Source: an uncultured bacterium (GTDB lineage Bacteria > Actinomycetota > Coriobacteriia > Coriobacteriales > Coriobacteriaceae). Taken from it: a DNA stretch of 39,341 nucleotides. This document shows, in pieces, positions 39,291-39,341 of the stretch (position 1 is the first letter of the stretch; the number at the start of each line of letters is the position of its first letter). The stretch spans positions 1 through 39,341 of the forward strand of contig CAJMNK010000011.1 of assembly GCA_905214905.1 (NCBI GenBank), written 5' to 3'. Below the pieces are notes generated by a model. That model saw only the letters and a program-made list of their open reading frames with translations. It made no database searches and was not told where the DNA came from. The translations under genes and the position numbers were made by a program.

Positions 39291-39341
39291 AGGTAACTCT
39301 CCCGGGAGGCCGGGACATATCATCCCGTCCTCAAACATTCT

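Overview
This window looks like chromosomal DNA of an anaerobic, GC-rich gut actinobacterium of the class Coriobacteriia, most likely Collinsella or a close relative. The reasons are: strong GC bias at third codon positions (which creates very long antisense open frames); an anaerobic enzyme set (NrdG for the class III ribonucleotide reductase, an aldo/keto reductase with two 4Fe-4S motifs, a flavodoxin); and two families of short palindromic intergenic repeats, one of whose peptide remnants (TCQKGTG-like) I associate with Collinsella genomes. The genus is an inference from composition and gene content. I see no rRNA, tRNA, CRISPR array, transposase or integrase.

Layout. 1-5.1 kb, minus strand: a catabolic operon of GntR/UTRA regulator, YfcC-type permease, YtcJ-like amidohydrolase, FrlC-like TIM-barrel isomerase and the start of a FrlB-like SIS-domain deglycase, resembling Amadori-product (fructosamine) pathways. 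5.2-7.6 kb: two HAD phosphatases and deoC. 7.6-8.35 kb: a long regulatory-looking gap. 8.35-11.2 kb, plus strand: a tight three-gene cassette of an unknown 296-aa protein, a ClpP-like protease with intact triad and a soluble VirD4/TraG-type ATPase. 11.4-13.9 kb: pgi and a truncated iron-alcohol-dehydrogenase-like protein between two copies of a repeat. 14-16 kb: an SOS module (LexA-box promoter, Y-family polymerase, YolD-like protein). 16-17.7 kb: a membrane-anchored heavy-metal-binding protein with a CsoR-like site, then DUF3793 plus flavodoxin. 17.8-21 kb: an amino-acid ABC importer (lipoprotein, permease fused to an extracytoplasmic domain, ATPase). 21-24.4 kb: endonuclease IV, a Gfo/Idh/MocA oxidoreductase and the Fe-S aldo/keto reductase, with two copies of a second palindromic repeat. 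24.5-27.6 kb: cyclase-family hydrolase, PanE-like reductase, a small membrane protein and a secreted protein. 27.9-30.4 kb: metY and a divergent LysR regulator, with a well-formed promoter, an LTTR box at about -66 and a 17-codon leader peptide. 30.5-33.1 kb: RNase HI, a second Gfo/Idh/MocA protein, acylphosphatase and a Fur-family regulator. 33.1-35 kb, minus: a HAD phosphatase and a translationally coupled SlyD-like FKBP/UreE-like pair. 35-37 kb, plus: M19 dipeptidase and a YgjP-like metallopeptidase. 37-39.3 kb, minus: nrdG, folE, an HD-domain protein and folB.

Most genes are ordinary housekeeping or catabolic functions. The parts I consider least explained by known biology are the unknown/ClpP/TraG cassette, the metY leader with mutually exclusive hairpins, the orphan UreE-SlyD pair away from any visible urease, the HD protein placed between folE and folB, and the fructosamine-like operon with an unusual permease and a hydrolase lacking one expected metal ligand.
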